From Sesamum alatum (taxonomy: Eukaryota; Streptophyta; Magnoliopsida; Lamiales; Pedaliaceae), in the NCBI GenBank assembly GCA_034509735.1, contig JACGWO010000005.1, forward strand, positions 17,783,264 through 17,847,263: a stretch of DNA of 64,000 nucleotides, written 5' to 3'. This document shows, piece after piece, positions 33,152 through 45,623 of this stretch; within the stretch, counting starts at the first letter, position 1; the number at the start of each line of letters is the position of its first letter. The notes under the pieces were generated by a model. That model was not told the DNA's origin. It saw nothing but the letters and a program-made list of their open reading frames with translations, and did no database searches. The translations under genes were made by a program, and so were the position numbers.

Positions 33152-36100
33152 AGAACGCAATGGAAGCATAAAAAAACGTAAATTGAAGGCATAATTTAAA
33201 CCGGATTCAAAGGGGTGTTCCCTTTGAAGTTCCCCGGTGTTAGGTGTTTGTCAAAGCACAAATAATAAAAGCAAGGATGCTGGGCATGTGGCTTAAGGAC
33301 AAGAACAAAGGTACATGTAAATGTAAAAAGAAAACCTACCTTTTGTAAGGACAAGTGGATCCGCCCGAGCGTGAGCGGAAGCGAGAAAGCGTAAATGCAA
33401 TACGACTATTAATTTAAAATTAAATTACATATAAGGAGAAATCCCAAGGGGTGTACCCTTGGGTGCTCAACCGGGCGTTCGATGTAGGATATGTTAAAGT
33501 TTAAAAGGCACACTTATAACATATAGGGCATAGATAAAAAAGAAAGTTAAGATTACTAAAGCGTAATAATCGTTACCTTGTAGATTTAACGTGTGCTCGG
33601 CTACTAGCGTTATTCCCTTTTTCTGGAATGCTCAAGAATCCAAACGTATGGATTCTCCAAAGGTGATCCACACCACACCGGAAGAAACTCACGTTCTCCT
33701 TGCTAGAAGAGAATGGGTTTAAGAAGGAATCGGTTTAAGAGAAGAACACTATGGATTAGTGTACTCTTAAACCTACTTTGTTCTTCATCTTGATTCAAAA
33801 TCAAGTGAAGAATACAGCGAGAAAGGGGCGGAGATGGCCGTGTGAGAGAGAGAGAGAGAGAGGAGAGGCCGATTTCTTCTTCCTTTTCCTAGAAAAAGAT
33901 AAATTATGATTCACATATACAAGGTGTTGTATATACTCATATATATACATAATTAATGTGATTATTGGAATGTGTCTAGGTTCATCCAAGGATGTCTAGA
34001 TACATTCCAATCAATCACCATTAATTCTTCAATCAAGCCCACCAAAATTTATGGTATGATCAAATCATACCAAAAGGGAAGGGCTTGATTGGAGTTGATT
34101 TGTCTCTTTCCAAAAGAGATAAGTCAACATACCACCTTACATGAAACATGGCTGATTTTGCTTCCTCCAAGGGAGCATTTCGGTGATGTCTAATTTAGGA
34201 AGAATTCCATCTTCTTCCTATTCCAAAATAGGAATTATTTCTCCTCTCGAGTCAAATTTAACGGACCGGGTTTTTATCATAATCCAATTATGATGAACCC
34301 GACATTAAATCCAATTTAATGTCTGCTTAAATTATTCCCGTTGATCTTTTTAATCGAATTAAAAAGATCCAACATCTGAACTTTCCATATTTAATCGAAA
34401 TCCAATTTACAATTAAACGAGGGCCCGATACAATATCGCCCATCCATCCAATGGACTTTCCCTTAAGTAATGTAATTACTTATTTATCCTTCGAGATTGA
34501 CCCAACCATTCCTTGTTCGACCAACCACTGTGGCCACAACTTTAAATAGCACGAACGTGTCTTCGAGTGCATAGGAGATACCTCTGTCACATACTGAGAG
34601 GGGATGGATCCTCCTCTTGGAATCCACCGTCCTCGCTACACATTCTGACTGCACTGGACAAGGCTTATGATGATCATCTTACAGAATGATCACCTCTCGC
34701 CAGATCTAAGATACAGCCGTCCTGTGCACGCTACTGCCATGATCCCTCAAGTTTGAGGACTACTCCATACTATCGGAACCGGGAAAATTCAAGCATACCG
34801 ACCAAGCCTCCAAGGCTTCCATATGATGATCCCCGCGAGTCAGTCCAGTCGGCTCGATCCCAATCGACCAACCCATCAAGATTGTGTAGGCGTCCCACGC
34901 CTGTCGCCGATGAAACACGGCACTCATCCAATGAACACGACTCTTGATGCAAGTCTCAATAGGACTCTTGATGCCCTGTCTCGAGGTCGTCGACTTGGAA
35001 CGTTTCTGACCCAACTCTAAATCAGTTGGTTTCATGACCACCATCCAATGCGTGGCCCAATTGTACGAGTTGTTATCCGTGGTCTGTAGGTTTTGTTGCG
35101 ATATAAGTAAAACGCCATTTTAACAAATGTGAAATGAGTGCAACAAAGTAAGCACCAAAAGTGACAAATACTCATTTATTCATCACATAATAATATTACA
35201 TTTAGATCGAGTTTGTATAATAGGTTACAAATCATCAAACCCATTGGCTTTCTGGTCACCTATTCTAACACCTTTGTTCGATTTACATCGAACAGGTTCG
35301 TGCATTGCTTCCTTTTTTTCCGTACTCGTTCGTCCACTTGAGAGCTCAATGTAGAACTCCGCTAATGCATTCCACACGACATTTGGAATTTATTTCTATC
35401 CTGTTGCTAGATAGAAAATAGAAAAAGGAACAGCATACAATTTCAAAAAAAACACTATGATTAGTGAACCTTGGAACGTTTTTGTTCAATTTCTTTTCTA
35501 ACAAGTATGAACACTAAGATAGAATTTCAAAGTATTTATGGCTAAAAAAAACTCCAGCACAAATTTGAAGCAAGTATGATAGTGAATAGTGTAGATAATT
35601 AGTTTTGTGTATGTAGCAAGTAGAATTCAAAATTCCACCTTCTCAATTAACCTCCAAGACAAACTTTCACATACACACATTTCTAGCATAACTACTACAC
35701 ATGATTGCAAGAGAAAAACCTCCCACATATCACCCTATGGCCGGCCACTCACCTTGCAAATGGAGGAGTTTCAAATCCTACTTTAACTTGCTTCAACTTG
35801 CATGTAAAGTGGACTTGGATTTTTATGTTTTGGACTTGTATTTAATCAAATTAAATAAAGTCCAAACATGAATCTGTTGGGCATTAATTAATCTAATAAA
35901 TTTCAATTCAATTGAAACTCAACAATTTATTTAATCCAATTAAATAAACATAAGTCCAAATTATGAATAGTTGATCCAATCAATTATTCTAGCCAAAACC
36001 CGATAGATTAATCCAAATAATTTAAAGGTTCTAAGTCCAAAAAATTAAGTAATCAAGTTAATTAATTCTTGGACCATCCATCAAATGGATTTTCCAACAA

Positions 36101-37298
36101 ATGATCCAATAATTTATTTTCTCTCTTGAATTAATTTAATCCAAATTCAATTAATTCGCTTCTTTTAGAATTAATTCCAAATTAATTCCACTTAATCCAA
36201 AGTGATTTGTGTGTGACTCATTAGGTTCACCCTCAGCTAGACTTGGGGTTCTGTCCAACACAATTGGTCAATTAAATCCAATTTAATTAACTATTTTCTA
36301 ATTAACCATTAATCGGTAAACGCCCGTCACCATGGGTGGCCGTCTAGAAACGGTCCATGGCACTAGAGAATAGGTGAATGTTGGCATGAAACATTTAGGC
36401 TCCCGAGTTCCATACGAGTACTGTCCTTCCATCATCTGTCTCTCGGTATAAGTCTAGGGCATAGAATTGGGCGTCTGTCCCCATCCTGGACTAGACAACT
36501 ATGCTCAATAACTCGAGACACATTTGCTCTATCTCGATGTAGGAAACCATTCCCTACTCGACCAATCGCTATGGCCACAAACTTAACGAGAGGTTACTGT
36601 CTCAGAGCGCATAGGAAACTCGATTGTCATATACTGACAGGTGATGGATCCTATCTTGGAATCCACCATCCTCAATACATATTCCGACTGCACTATATAA
36701 GGCTTATGATAAACGTATCCCAGATATGGACATCTCTTGCCAGATGCTAGATACAACCATCATATGCATGTGACTGCCATAATTCCTCAAGTCCAAGGAC
36801 TAATCTCATTACTATTGGAGCCGGGAATTCCATTCATACCGACCAAGCCTCCAAGGCTTCCATATGACGATTCCCGTGAGTCAGTTCAGTCAGCTGACAC
36901 CCTTGTCAACTAACCCACCAATACTGCATAGACGTCCAACGTCTGTTGCTGATGAAACATGACACTCATCCAATGAATGCAATCCTTAGTGCAAATCTCT
37001 ATAGTACCCTCAATTCCCTATCTCGAGGCCTCGACTTGGAATATTTCAGACCCAGCCTTAGAAGTTGGTTTAAACTGTCATCCAATGCACAGCCCCAGCT
37101 ACATGGGTTGTACCGTTTGGTATGTACGCTTAGTTGTGATGTTAATAGAATAAATATAAATAGTAAGCACAACAAATGGAAGTGCCAAACATGAATACTC
37201 ACTTTATTGATATAACAATATTACAATTACCATGAAATTATCATAAATAGATTGCATCAAGGCCAATCTAATTAACTTTTCGATCACCTATTCTAACA
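33152..37298 (-). repeat. LTR F1 (Copia), split by solo LTR G
   Basis: Its own parts are 33152-33343 and 35271-37298, ending CTAACA. It matches A's LTR (1-903) and, in opposite orientation, F2. The left edge begins AGAACGCAATGGAAGC, the same point where F2 stops on its far side. No polypurine tract or primer site adjoins it; the right neighbour is a Gypsy fragment. Confidence 0.82.
33344..35270 (-). mobile_element. Solo LTR G with target duplication CCTTT
   Basis: A complete 1927-bp LTR of the E/K type, from TGTAAGGACAAG to CTAACA, flanked on both sides by CCTTT (33339-33343 and 35271-35275). No internal sequence is present, so it arose by recombination between the two LTRs of a former element. 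It interrupts LTR F1. The stem-loop is at 33733-33772. Confidence 0.93.
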
Positions 37299-38183
37299 GA
37301 AGCTTACGCACTTCTGGTCATCGGGGTTAAGAATAATCTGGTAATGTTGTGAGGCATCCATTAGATTTAACAGTTCATGACTAGAGGTGGAATCCACCAA
37401 CTGGTCTATACGAGGTGAGGGATTTAAATCTTTAGGATATGCCTTATTTACATCTCTGAAATCCGTGCACATGCGCTATTTGTTGCTTCGCTTTGGAACA
37501 AGTACAACATTGGTTAACCACCCGGGGAATTGGATCTCCTTGATGTGTCCTGCACCGAGGAGCTTGCTTACCTCTTCCTTGATGACCTTGTCCTTCTCAA
37601 GACAGAAATGTCTCTTTTTCTTCTTTACAAGAGGAAAGGTAGGGTCCAAGTTCAAATTGTGCACAACAATGCTAGGATCAATACCCACTAAGTCGCTTGC
37701 TGACCAAGCGAAGACGTCCACATTTTCCTGTAAAGAAAATGGTTAGTTGCCCTGCTAAGTCAGGGCTCAGCTGGGAGCCAATCCTGGTGATTTTATCCGG
37801 CTCTCCTGGTATCAACTGGATTCTTAGCAACTCCTCGGCGGGCTGAACTCGAGCAAAAACTTCATTGCCTTGCTCGTCGTATGGTAAGGGTCTTTTTCCC
37901 TTCTCCTTTCTGGGCTTGGGAATGTCTATCTCCATGACCTTCCTGCTGCCTCCTTTCACAAATTCGACGTATCATTTTTCTTGTCGTGTACTTATCACCT
38001 ATACCTTCCCCTACTCCTGCTTTAGTGGAGAATTTCAGCTTCATGTAGTAGGTGAAGACAATAGCTTGGAAGGCATTCAATGTAGGTTGCCCTAAAATTA
38101 CGTTGTACGCTGAGGGCATGTCCACTATAAGGAAGCGGATCATCTTGGTTTTCCTATTGGGTTACGCTCTTAGAGACATTTGG
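37299..38183 (-). pseudogene. Ty3/Gypsy protease and reverse transcriptase fragment
   Basis: The minus strand encodes a Gypsy protease C-terminal part at 38143-37960 (VDMPSAYNVILGQPTLNAF) and the start of RT at 37721-37476 (DVFAWSASDLVGIDP, EEVSKLLGAGHIKEIQFPGW, NVVLVPKRSN). Further RT sequence continues out of frame to 37299 (RIDQLVDSTS, DASQHYQ). Protease before RT without integrase between them is the Gypsy order. It is the only clear Gypsy sequence in the window and is bounded exactly by the TGTTAG ends of two inverted Copia LTRs. Frames are broken and both ends missing. Confidence 0.85.
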
Positions 38184-40577
38184 TGTTAGAATAGGTGACT
38201 AGAAAGCCAATTGGATTGGGGATTTTGGGTACTGTTTAGCAATCTTTATTAAAGTAATATTGACTTGATGAATATAGTAAGTATTCATTCGTGGAAACTA
38301 TGTGTTTGTTGTGCTTACTGATTATGTTAAACGGCGTTTTAACATCACAACAAATGCTCACAGACCAATAAATGATCCAATAATTTATTTTCTCTCTTGA
38401 ATTTATTTAATCCAAATTCAATTAATTCGCTTCTTTTAGAATTAATTCCAAATTAATTCCACTTAATCCAAAGTGATTTATGCGTGACTCATTAGGTTCA
38501 CCCTCAGCTAGACTTGGGGTTGTGTCCAACACAATTGGTCAATTAAATCCAATTTAATTAACTATTTTCTAATTAACCATTAATCGGTAAACGCCCGTCA
38601 CCATGGGTGGCCGTCTAGCAACGGTCCATGGTACTAGAGAATAGGTGAACGTTGGCGTGAACAATTAGGCTCCCGAGTTCCATACGAGTACTGTCCTTCC
38701 ATCATCTGTCTCTCGGTATAAGTCTAGGGCATAGAATTGGGCGTTTGTCCCCATCCTGGACTAGACAACTATGCTCAATAACTCGAGACTCGTTTGCTCT
38801 ATCTCGATGTAGGAAATCATTTCCTACTCGACCAATCGCTATGGCCACAAACTGAACGAGCGGTTACTATCTTAGAGCGCATAGGAAACTCGATTGTCAT
38901 ATACTGACAGGTGATGGATGCTATCTTGGAATCCACCATCCTCAATACGGTATTCCGACTGCACTATATAAGGCTTATGATGAACGTAGATTCCAACTAT
39001 ATGTACTGAGGACGGTGGATTCCAAGATAGGATCCGTCACTTGTTAGTATATGATAATCGAGTCTCCTATGCGCTCTAAGACAGTTTAAACTCTTTAAGT
39101 CTGTGGCCACAGCGATTGGTCGAGTAGGAAATAGTTTCCTACGTCGATCAATAGAGCAAACGTGTCTCGAGTTATTGAGCATAGCGTGTAGTCCAGGATG
39201 GGAACCGATGCCCAATTTCATGCCCTAGACTTAGACCGGGAGATGGATGATGGAACGACCGTACTCGTATGGAGCCTAAATGTTCACGCCAACATTCACC
39301 TAGTCTCTAGTGCCATGGACCGTTGCTAGACGGCCACTCATGGTGACGGACGTTTTTCAGATTAATGGATAATTGGAAAAATAGTTAATTAAATTGGATT
39401 TAATTGACCAATTGTGTTGGACACAAGCCCAAGTCTAGCTGAGGGTGAACCTAATAAGTCACACACAAATCACTTTGGATTTGGTGGGGTTAATTTGGAA
39501 TTAACTTTAGAAGAAGCGAATAAATTTAATCAGATTAAATTTATTCAAGAGAGAAAATAAATGATTGGATAATTTATTGGAAAATTCATTTGATGGATGG
39601 TCCAAGATTAATTAATTGGATTAGTTAGTTTTGGACTAAGAACCTTTAAATTAATTGGAGTAATTTATCGGGTTTTGGCTAGAATAGTTGATTGGATCAA
39701 TTATTCTTAATTTGGACTTATGTTTGTTTAATTAGATTAAATAAATACTTGGGCTTCAATTGGATTGAAATCAATTAGATTAATTAATGCCCAATGGATA
39801 CATGTTTGGACTTTATTTAATTTGATTAAATACAAGTTCAAAAATATAAAGATCCAAGTCCATTTTTCACACAAGTTGAAGCTAGTTAAGGAAGAGTTTC
39901 ACGTCCTCCACATGTGTACATGATATGCACGAAAATTAGCTCTTTTATGGGTGGTTTTCTCTTGCTATCATGTGTAGTGGATGTACTACAAGTGTATGTA
40001 TGTGGAAGTTGCCTTGTAGGTTACTTATGTAGGTGGTTTTTTGAACTCTACATTCTACATACACAAAACAACTTTGCTATATATTTGCTTACTAACTTGC
40101 TTCTTTTTTGCTGGAGATTTTAGGCCAAAAAAGTCTTTGAAAATTTTCCTTGAGTGTTCATACTTCTTAGAGAAGATTGAACAAAAACATTCCAAGGTAC
40201 ACTAATTCATAGTGCTTTCTTTGAAATTGTTTCTTCTTCTTTTTCTATTTTCTATCTAACAATAGAGTAGAAATAAATCTCAAGTTGGTGTGGAGAATAC
40301 TTAGAGGAGTTCAACGTTGAGCTATCAAGTGGACATACAAGAAAGAAAAGAAGGAACAACGCTAGAAGCCTTCTACATAAAAAATGAACAAAGGTTGGTT
40401 TTCTTTTACGTTTACATGTACCTTTGTTCTTGTCCTTTAAGCCACATGTCCAGAATTCTTGTTTTTATTATTTGTGTTTTGACATACACCAAACGCCCAG
40501 GAACTTCAAAGGGAACACCCCTTTGAATCCGTTTCAATTATGCTTTAAATTCATGTTTTTAGGCTTCCGTTGCGTTC
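38184..40577 (+). repeat. LTR F2 (Copia) with internal inverted duplication
   Basis: It starts TGTTAGAATAGGTGAC and follows LTR F1 in reverse for 187 bp. It then switches to minus orientation at 38371-38990 and returns to plus orientation from about 38995. It ends at GCGTTCT where hAT sequence begins; the terminal CA is missing. About 420 bp of the standard LTR are absent at the switch. Small open frames are not genes. Confidence 0.82.
38371..39605. repeat. Large inverted repeat inside LTR F2
   Basis: 38371-38990 is the reverse complement of roughly 38995-39605, with scattered differences. The centre is near 38993, so there is almost no spacer. Both arms are the same LTR interval, which in F1 occupies 36108-36728. 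Confidence 0.82.
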
Positions 40578-42870
40578 TAAAGCCGTACCCGATTCTTTCA
40601 TTAGAAAGATGGATTCGATAAAAGCGACCATAGATGAAGCTATGAGAATTTTTAGCTTCATATATAATAGTGCTAAGGTTGTGATTCTGATGAAGATTTA
40701 TACCAAGGATAGAGAATTGTTAAGACTCGGAATCACTAGATTTGCAACTAAACATATTGTCCTTGAGAGTCTTGTTCGTCATCAGATGGAACTAAGACAA
40801 TTCTGAACATGTAATGAGTGGAGGACTTTCAACAAAAACCACAAAATGGAGACACGAGGCCACCCAGGTGTCTGAGATAATATTAACAGAGAGATTTGGA
40901 AGAAAGCAAGAGAATTTTGTGTAATTATGGAGCCTTTAGTGAGAATGTTGAAGTCCATGGACCAGGATAAAATGCCCAGTTTGTATATCATATATGAAGT
41001 AATAGATAGAGAAAAAATGACGATTAAAGTAAGTGTTAGAAAATGGGAGAAATACTGGGAGATTATTGATGACAGATGGTATCGACAACTACACAGGCAT
41101 TTGCATGCAGCAGCTAACTTTTAAGTATCATTTATTATTTTTCTTATATGAGTAAAGTATATTTTTTAAATTTATTTTTTTATATAGTCTTTTAAGTTAG
41201 TTTTTCAACCCCATTTTGCAATTCTCAAACACTCGTGTATTTGACACGGCAGAAGTTGGATAAGAAGTCAAAGAAGTGATTAAAAGACTTGAGCCAGACT
41301 TAATTGTTCAAGCTAATGCAATGAATGAGGTATCAAGTTTTATATATTCCCAACTTGAAAATAAAATTTTCTCAAGTATGCATACTTCTATTAATTGTAG
41401 ATAAGACACTTGTTGATAAATTGGGAGAATCTAGAACTTCACTTGCAAGACAAGAAGTATCTACGTCTTTTCCAGGTAGTAATGATTCTAAGTACTTATG
41501 TATGTACAATGTATAATATTCATGTATGACATTTAAATATAAATTTTGTTTTAGCTCAATGGTGGTATAATTATGGTGATGCAGCAGCCAACCTCCGGAA
41601 GATAGCAATTAAGGTATTGAGTCAAACATGTGCATCATCTAGGTGTGAAAGAAATTGGAGTACTTGATCATTGATCAATACTAAATTGCGTAATAGTTTG
41701 GCAACCCAAAAGTTGCATAAGTTGGTGTATGCCCATTATAATATGTGATTAAGAGTCAGAAATTTGATGTATCAAAGGGAAGATGATGACTATTATAGTC
41801 CAATTGACCTTAATCATATCTTTCATGATAATGATATCTTGGACGAGTGGAGACGGGAAAACAAAAAGCCGTTACTACCCGAAGATGATTTAGAGTGGTC
41901 AGATGAAGACAACCAATGCAATGAAGAAGAACTTAGGGGGCAATGTACCAAAACGATGAGGATGATGATGTCACGCTTTCTTTGTCTTGTTGGTCTATTC
42001 AAAGGTCGTCAAAAGGGAAAGGTAAACATATTTCATCAAAGGAAAAGGCTAAACAAGTCACGTTCAAGGACAAAAGTGGACAAGTTTCATCCTCAAGAAA
42101 GGATAAACATGTTTTTACCCGGCTCAAGCAATCAGGATGATAGTGATGACGATGATGATGATGATGATGATGCTTATGATGATGATGATGGCGATGATGA
42201 AAATGATGGAGATGGAAATGGGCACAAAGACACCCAACAAAGTCATGGCATGTCATAGGTTGAAGTAGATGAAAATTATTATGCAACTCAAGACACAAAC
42301 CATGGACATCGCCCCGGAATTGAGAATCAACGTTGGTTCCTATCCAATTTGATGGATTTCCCAAGGCAATATGATGATTCTCAATCCAAAGACATGGTAG
42401 AAGTTAGCCTGACCTCCAGTACTCTATGCAGAATTGAAAATTGATAAATGCAGACTATACCAAATGCAAGGACATCAGGGGTTATCAACAAGTACACATA
42501 GTGCAAGATCTCATTCTAGAAGAAGAAATCGTGGAAGCACTATAGATAGCCTCGGCGAGAGTAATCAACATTGAGTTACAGCTATCACAACCAGAGCATA
42601 TAGCATGTAATGCCAGCATAGCCACTTCCTCAAGCGTCTCACAATATATCATATCAAGGTGTATTTCCACAAGTCCCATATGTATTACCAACTCAACTAG
42701 TGATGTACTTTCCTTATGGAATACCTTGTCACCCTGCAGGTGTTATCAATGCTAGTTCATACACCACGCCTTTCGGTCATAATTACTTGCCTACTTCACA
42801 TGATTATTATAAGAGGAGTGATGATGATGATTATAATGCCGATCATTTTGAGCTCCATCGGTGATCCACT
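40578..42870 (+). pseudogene. hAT transposase gene, 5'-truncated and decayed
   Basis: Exon-like segments in order: 40590-40806 (DRELLRLGITRFATKHIVLESL) and 40807-41124 (EPLVRMLKSMDQDKMP, YEVIDREK, WEIIDDRWYRQLHRHLHAA), both DUF659/hAT core; a segment near 41245-41327; 41400-41475; then 41557-42255 with the C-terminal dimerisation domain (WWYNYGDAAANLRKIAI, ASSRCERNWS). Splice-like sites fit at GAG/GTATCA...TTGTAG and CCAG/GTAGTA...TTTTAG. Several stops, including TGA after RNWST and after HYNM, kill it. The N-terminal BED zinc finger is missing at the LTR F2 junction. After the dimerisation domain comes an acidic tail and a Tyr/Pro-rich end near 42640-42868. I saw no terminal inverted repeats. 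Confidence 0.85.
42134..42210 (+). repeat. GAT trinucleotide microsatellite coding for poly-Asp
   Basis: GATGAT repeats interrupted by GAC, GCT and GGC give a run of Asp in the hAT reading frame. Acidic tails are common after the dimerisation domain of plant hAT proteins; this one has been lengthened by repeat slippage. Confidence 0.85.
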
Positions 42871-44329
42871 TTCTTTTGATTATACTTGAATATCTTAAGC
42901 ATTTTTGTAATTAATTTTATCGATGCTTGATATTATAAAATTTTTGGTTTGTAAATTATATAATAATTTGTGGTGCTTTATTGTTTTTATAATTTTATTA
43001 ACTTTTTTTTGGAATTTTTAAATATTGTATAACATACTTTCTTCGTATTACCCGATAATATCCAATACGCTGCGATCGATACCGCAATTTTGAACTATGT
43101 TCTGGAGATGCAAGGCTCTAGTCTTTTTCCAAGGAATTAATGGATTTTGAGTGTTGCTTTGCTTTTGTTCTTTTTTGTTGTTTCCTCTTATTCCATGCCA
43201 GTCTACATAATACTCTTTTTCTTTTTTCTTGAGGATGTCTTTAAAGAATATGTTTATCTCTCAAAAATTATTTCTTGCGTCATGATATTGTGTTTCCTAA
43301 CCTAAGGAACAATGATGTGTAACAATTCGTGTCTTATACATTTTGAGATTACCTATGATAATTTGTTAGGAAAAACTTATGCTCATAATACATTTTCTCG
43401 ATACACCTTTGATCCTGCAACATGAAATGAATCTTTTTGTGGTTTGTCTAAAGATTGGCTATATAGATTTAGGAGTCAACCTCCTCCTTATATTCTTTGT
43501 GACATTATCTATATGGAGGCTCAAAATCTAAACATAGAAAGGCAACCAACAATTTAAAACACGAGTCAAAAGAGTGATTTGGTCATTTGCAAAAGAAATT
43601 AGAGAAGTTGAAATATACCAGAATGTATTTATATGCTAAAAACTATTGGAAGAATTTCCCATAAAATAATATGCCAAAATAGTACAAGATATTAGGTAAG
43701 AAGATCATAACCATGTCGGTTGGTCTAGGAATCATGAGTATGAATTTGTTGATAGCATCCACAAAGATGAGGAACATTGTCGGAATTGTGCTGATGGTAA
43801 TACAAATTATAGTGAAATATTAGGAGCCATATTTGTACATGTATGATGCAAATGAGGGTGTACGGTTGTTAATGAGTAAGGAATACTCTTACCCTTGACC
43901 AAAAAGGAAAATAAAATATCCAGGCACAATCTCTATTATTTTTTGTTTAACCTAGACCCCGAGAATGATTATACCCATTAAAATAAATGGAGTGGATTTG
44001 GGTCGGGCCTATACCAACTCGTTGTTTAACATACCCGAACAATTAAGACCATTCGATTAGATAAAAACCAATGGTCTTGATTAAAATCAAATTGAATATT
44101 TTAGTAAGTTGATTTTGTTTGCAATCGAGATTTGTCTCTCATTCCTCCTTCTCTGCATTCGGCATAACTCCACCCAATCACCATGGCGCCGCTTGAGTAC
44201 AACCACCACTTATGTTACTTTGTATGTATCTAGTTGAAACCCTTAAATCATAAATGCTACGGAAACCAACCTTTATGGTTTGATATAAAATATTTGAAGT
44301 CATAGAATCAATCGAGATGAGGCATTGAC
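42871..44329. other. Unassigned AT-rich region
   Basis: I see no supported gene or repeat boundary here. A short plus-strand stretch near 43375-43560 reads like degenerate coding sequence (SKDWLYRFRSQPPPYILCD), broken by stops, which I cannot assign to a family. Confidence 0.5.
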
Positions 44330-45050
44330 AATGATTCTCCAAGACTTCCGCTAAGTGAGGCGTTCATGAGATGGTTTGTGTTCTGTAGACAATGACATGT
44401 GACATCTGCGCAGTGAGTGTTGGATAAGGAGTTATCAAGTTCACTAATGACCCACAGGAGATGTCATATGGAAGCCTAACAAGGCATGAATATTATAACT
44501 TGATTCTTCTTTGTTACTATAATGCCTTAACTAGTCCCTAAACTTGAGGTTCTATAGTAGCTTTGTGCATAGAACGGCTATGACTTGATTCATGGTTGGC
44601 TTAACTATGATCATGTGTAGTTGTTAGAAAGTCATGTTTCATACATAGTTACAATATGCATGAAAGTTAGAGAGTTCCAAGAAAAGATCGATTGTTCGTC
44701 ATCATGATATGATGACGTATCTCTTTGTTAATAAATGAGAATCACAACTGTAGAGTGGATACATAATAATTAAAGTTGAAGATGGAAAAATTGGTGTAGA
44801 GTGGATACATAGTAATTAAAGTTCAAGATAGGAACATATTCAATTTCCTACAGTAGACAACGGTATGTAGATTAGCAGATGAAAGTATCGTATTTGCATA
44901 GAACTCCTAACTAACAAATTCGTAAAGATTCAACTATTTTCAAGTGTCTTGGACCATTGCTATATGGTAACCAATGGGTGACCGAGTGGTCTTAAATTAA
45001 GGGATAAATTTAAAAGTGATTAATTATAAATGAAATCATTTTTATTTTTG
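44330..45050 (+). repeat. Very old Copia LTR relic
   Basis: Several LTR landmarks appear in the right order in plus orientation with heavy divergence: TCATATGGAAGCCT at 44466, the ACTAGTCCCTAAACTTGAGG stretch near 44532 followed by GAACGGCT near 44573, and GGACCATTGCTATATGG followed by ACCAATGGGTGACCGA near 44952 (compare 61349-61390). The ends are not defined. Confidence 0.55.
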
Positions 45051-45156
45051 TACTTTTTCATAAGGGAGTACTTTCATCGTTTCTGATCAGCTTTCGTGGT
45101 TCTAACAATGAAAACTTGGAAGAAAGATTATTGTAATTTGAGAAAAGGTTGGAGGG

Positions 45157-45472
45157 TGATAAAACCTGACTTCCAGCTCAACATACATCAGCTTACACGC
45201 ATGGCTTAGAAGTTGTATTTTTGTCTTACACGTTTTTGTAGAGTATGTAGCACTTTTCCAGTTTGTATTTAATTTCTCTTTGTTAAGCTAAGCAGTTAAG
45301 TGGTTAGATTAGTTTAGGGCAGTTAGTTAGTTTAAGTTTGTCTATATAAGTGCATTATTGTTGAACACTGGAATACACTTACAACTCGTTCTATTTGATA
45401 TCAAGAAGCTCAGTTTTAATTACTCATGGCTCCCAAGTACAGTAACGTGTATGCTTCCATAGTTTTTTAGCA
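45157..45472 (+). repeat. 5' LTR of element H
   Basis: Starts TGATAAAACC and ends TTAGCA, 316 bp. A TATA box, CTATATAAG, at 45343-45351 probably drives the element; the transcript would start some 25-35 bp downstream. Confidence 0.95.
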
Positions 45473-45485
45473 TGGTATCAGAGCC
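45473..45485 (+). promoter_or_regulatory. tRNA-iMet primer-binding site of element H
   Basis: TGGTATCAGAGCC follows the LTR with no gap, a perfect plant Copia primer site. Confidence 0.95.
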
Positions 45486-45623
45486 ATCAATTGATGGTCT
45501 CTGATCCTGCCCTTCTTTTTCTTCAGTAAAAGATCCACACTTCTAGCTGAACCCTTGTTTCCTTTCTTTTTTTTTTTTTTTTTCTGGATTGATTTCTTGT
45601 GAGTTTTTTTAGAACACTCAACC

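Noticed and set aside
33152..40577. Terminal inverted repeat DNA transposon with 2-kb ends
   Set aside because: The inverted arms are Copia LTRs carrying TGTTAG ends and the centre is a Gypsy fragment; no transposase and no target duplication.
41999..42364. Minus-strand His-rich frame
   Set aside because: Antisense shadow of the GAT repeat coding poly-Asp in the hAT remnant.
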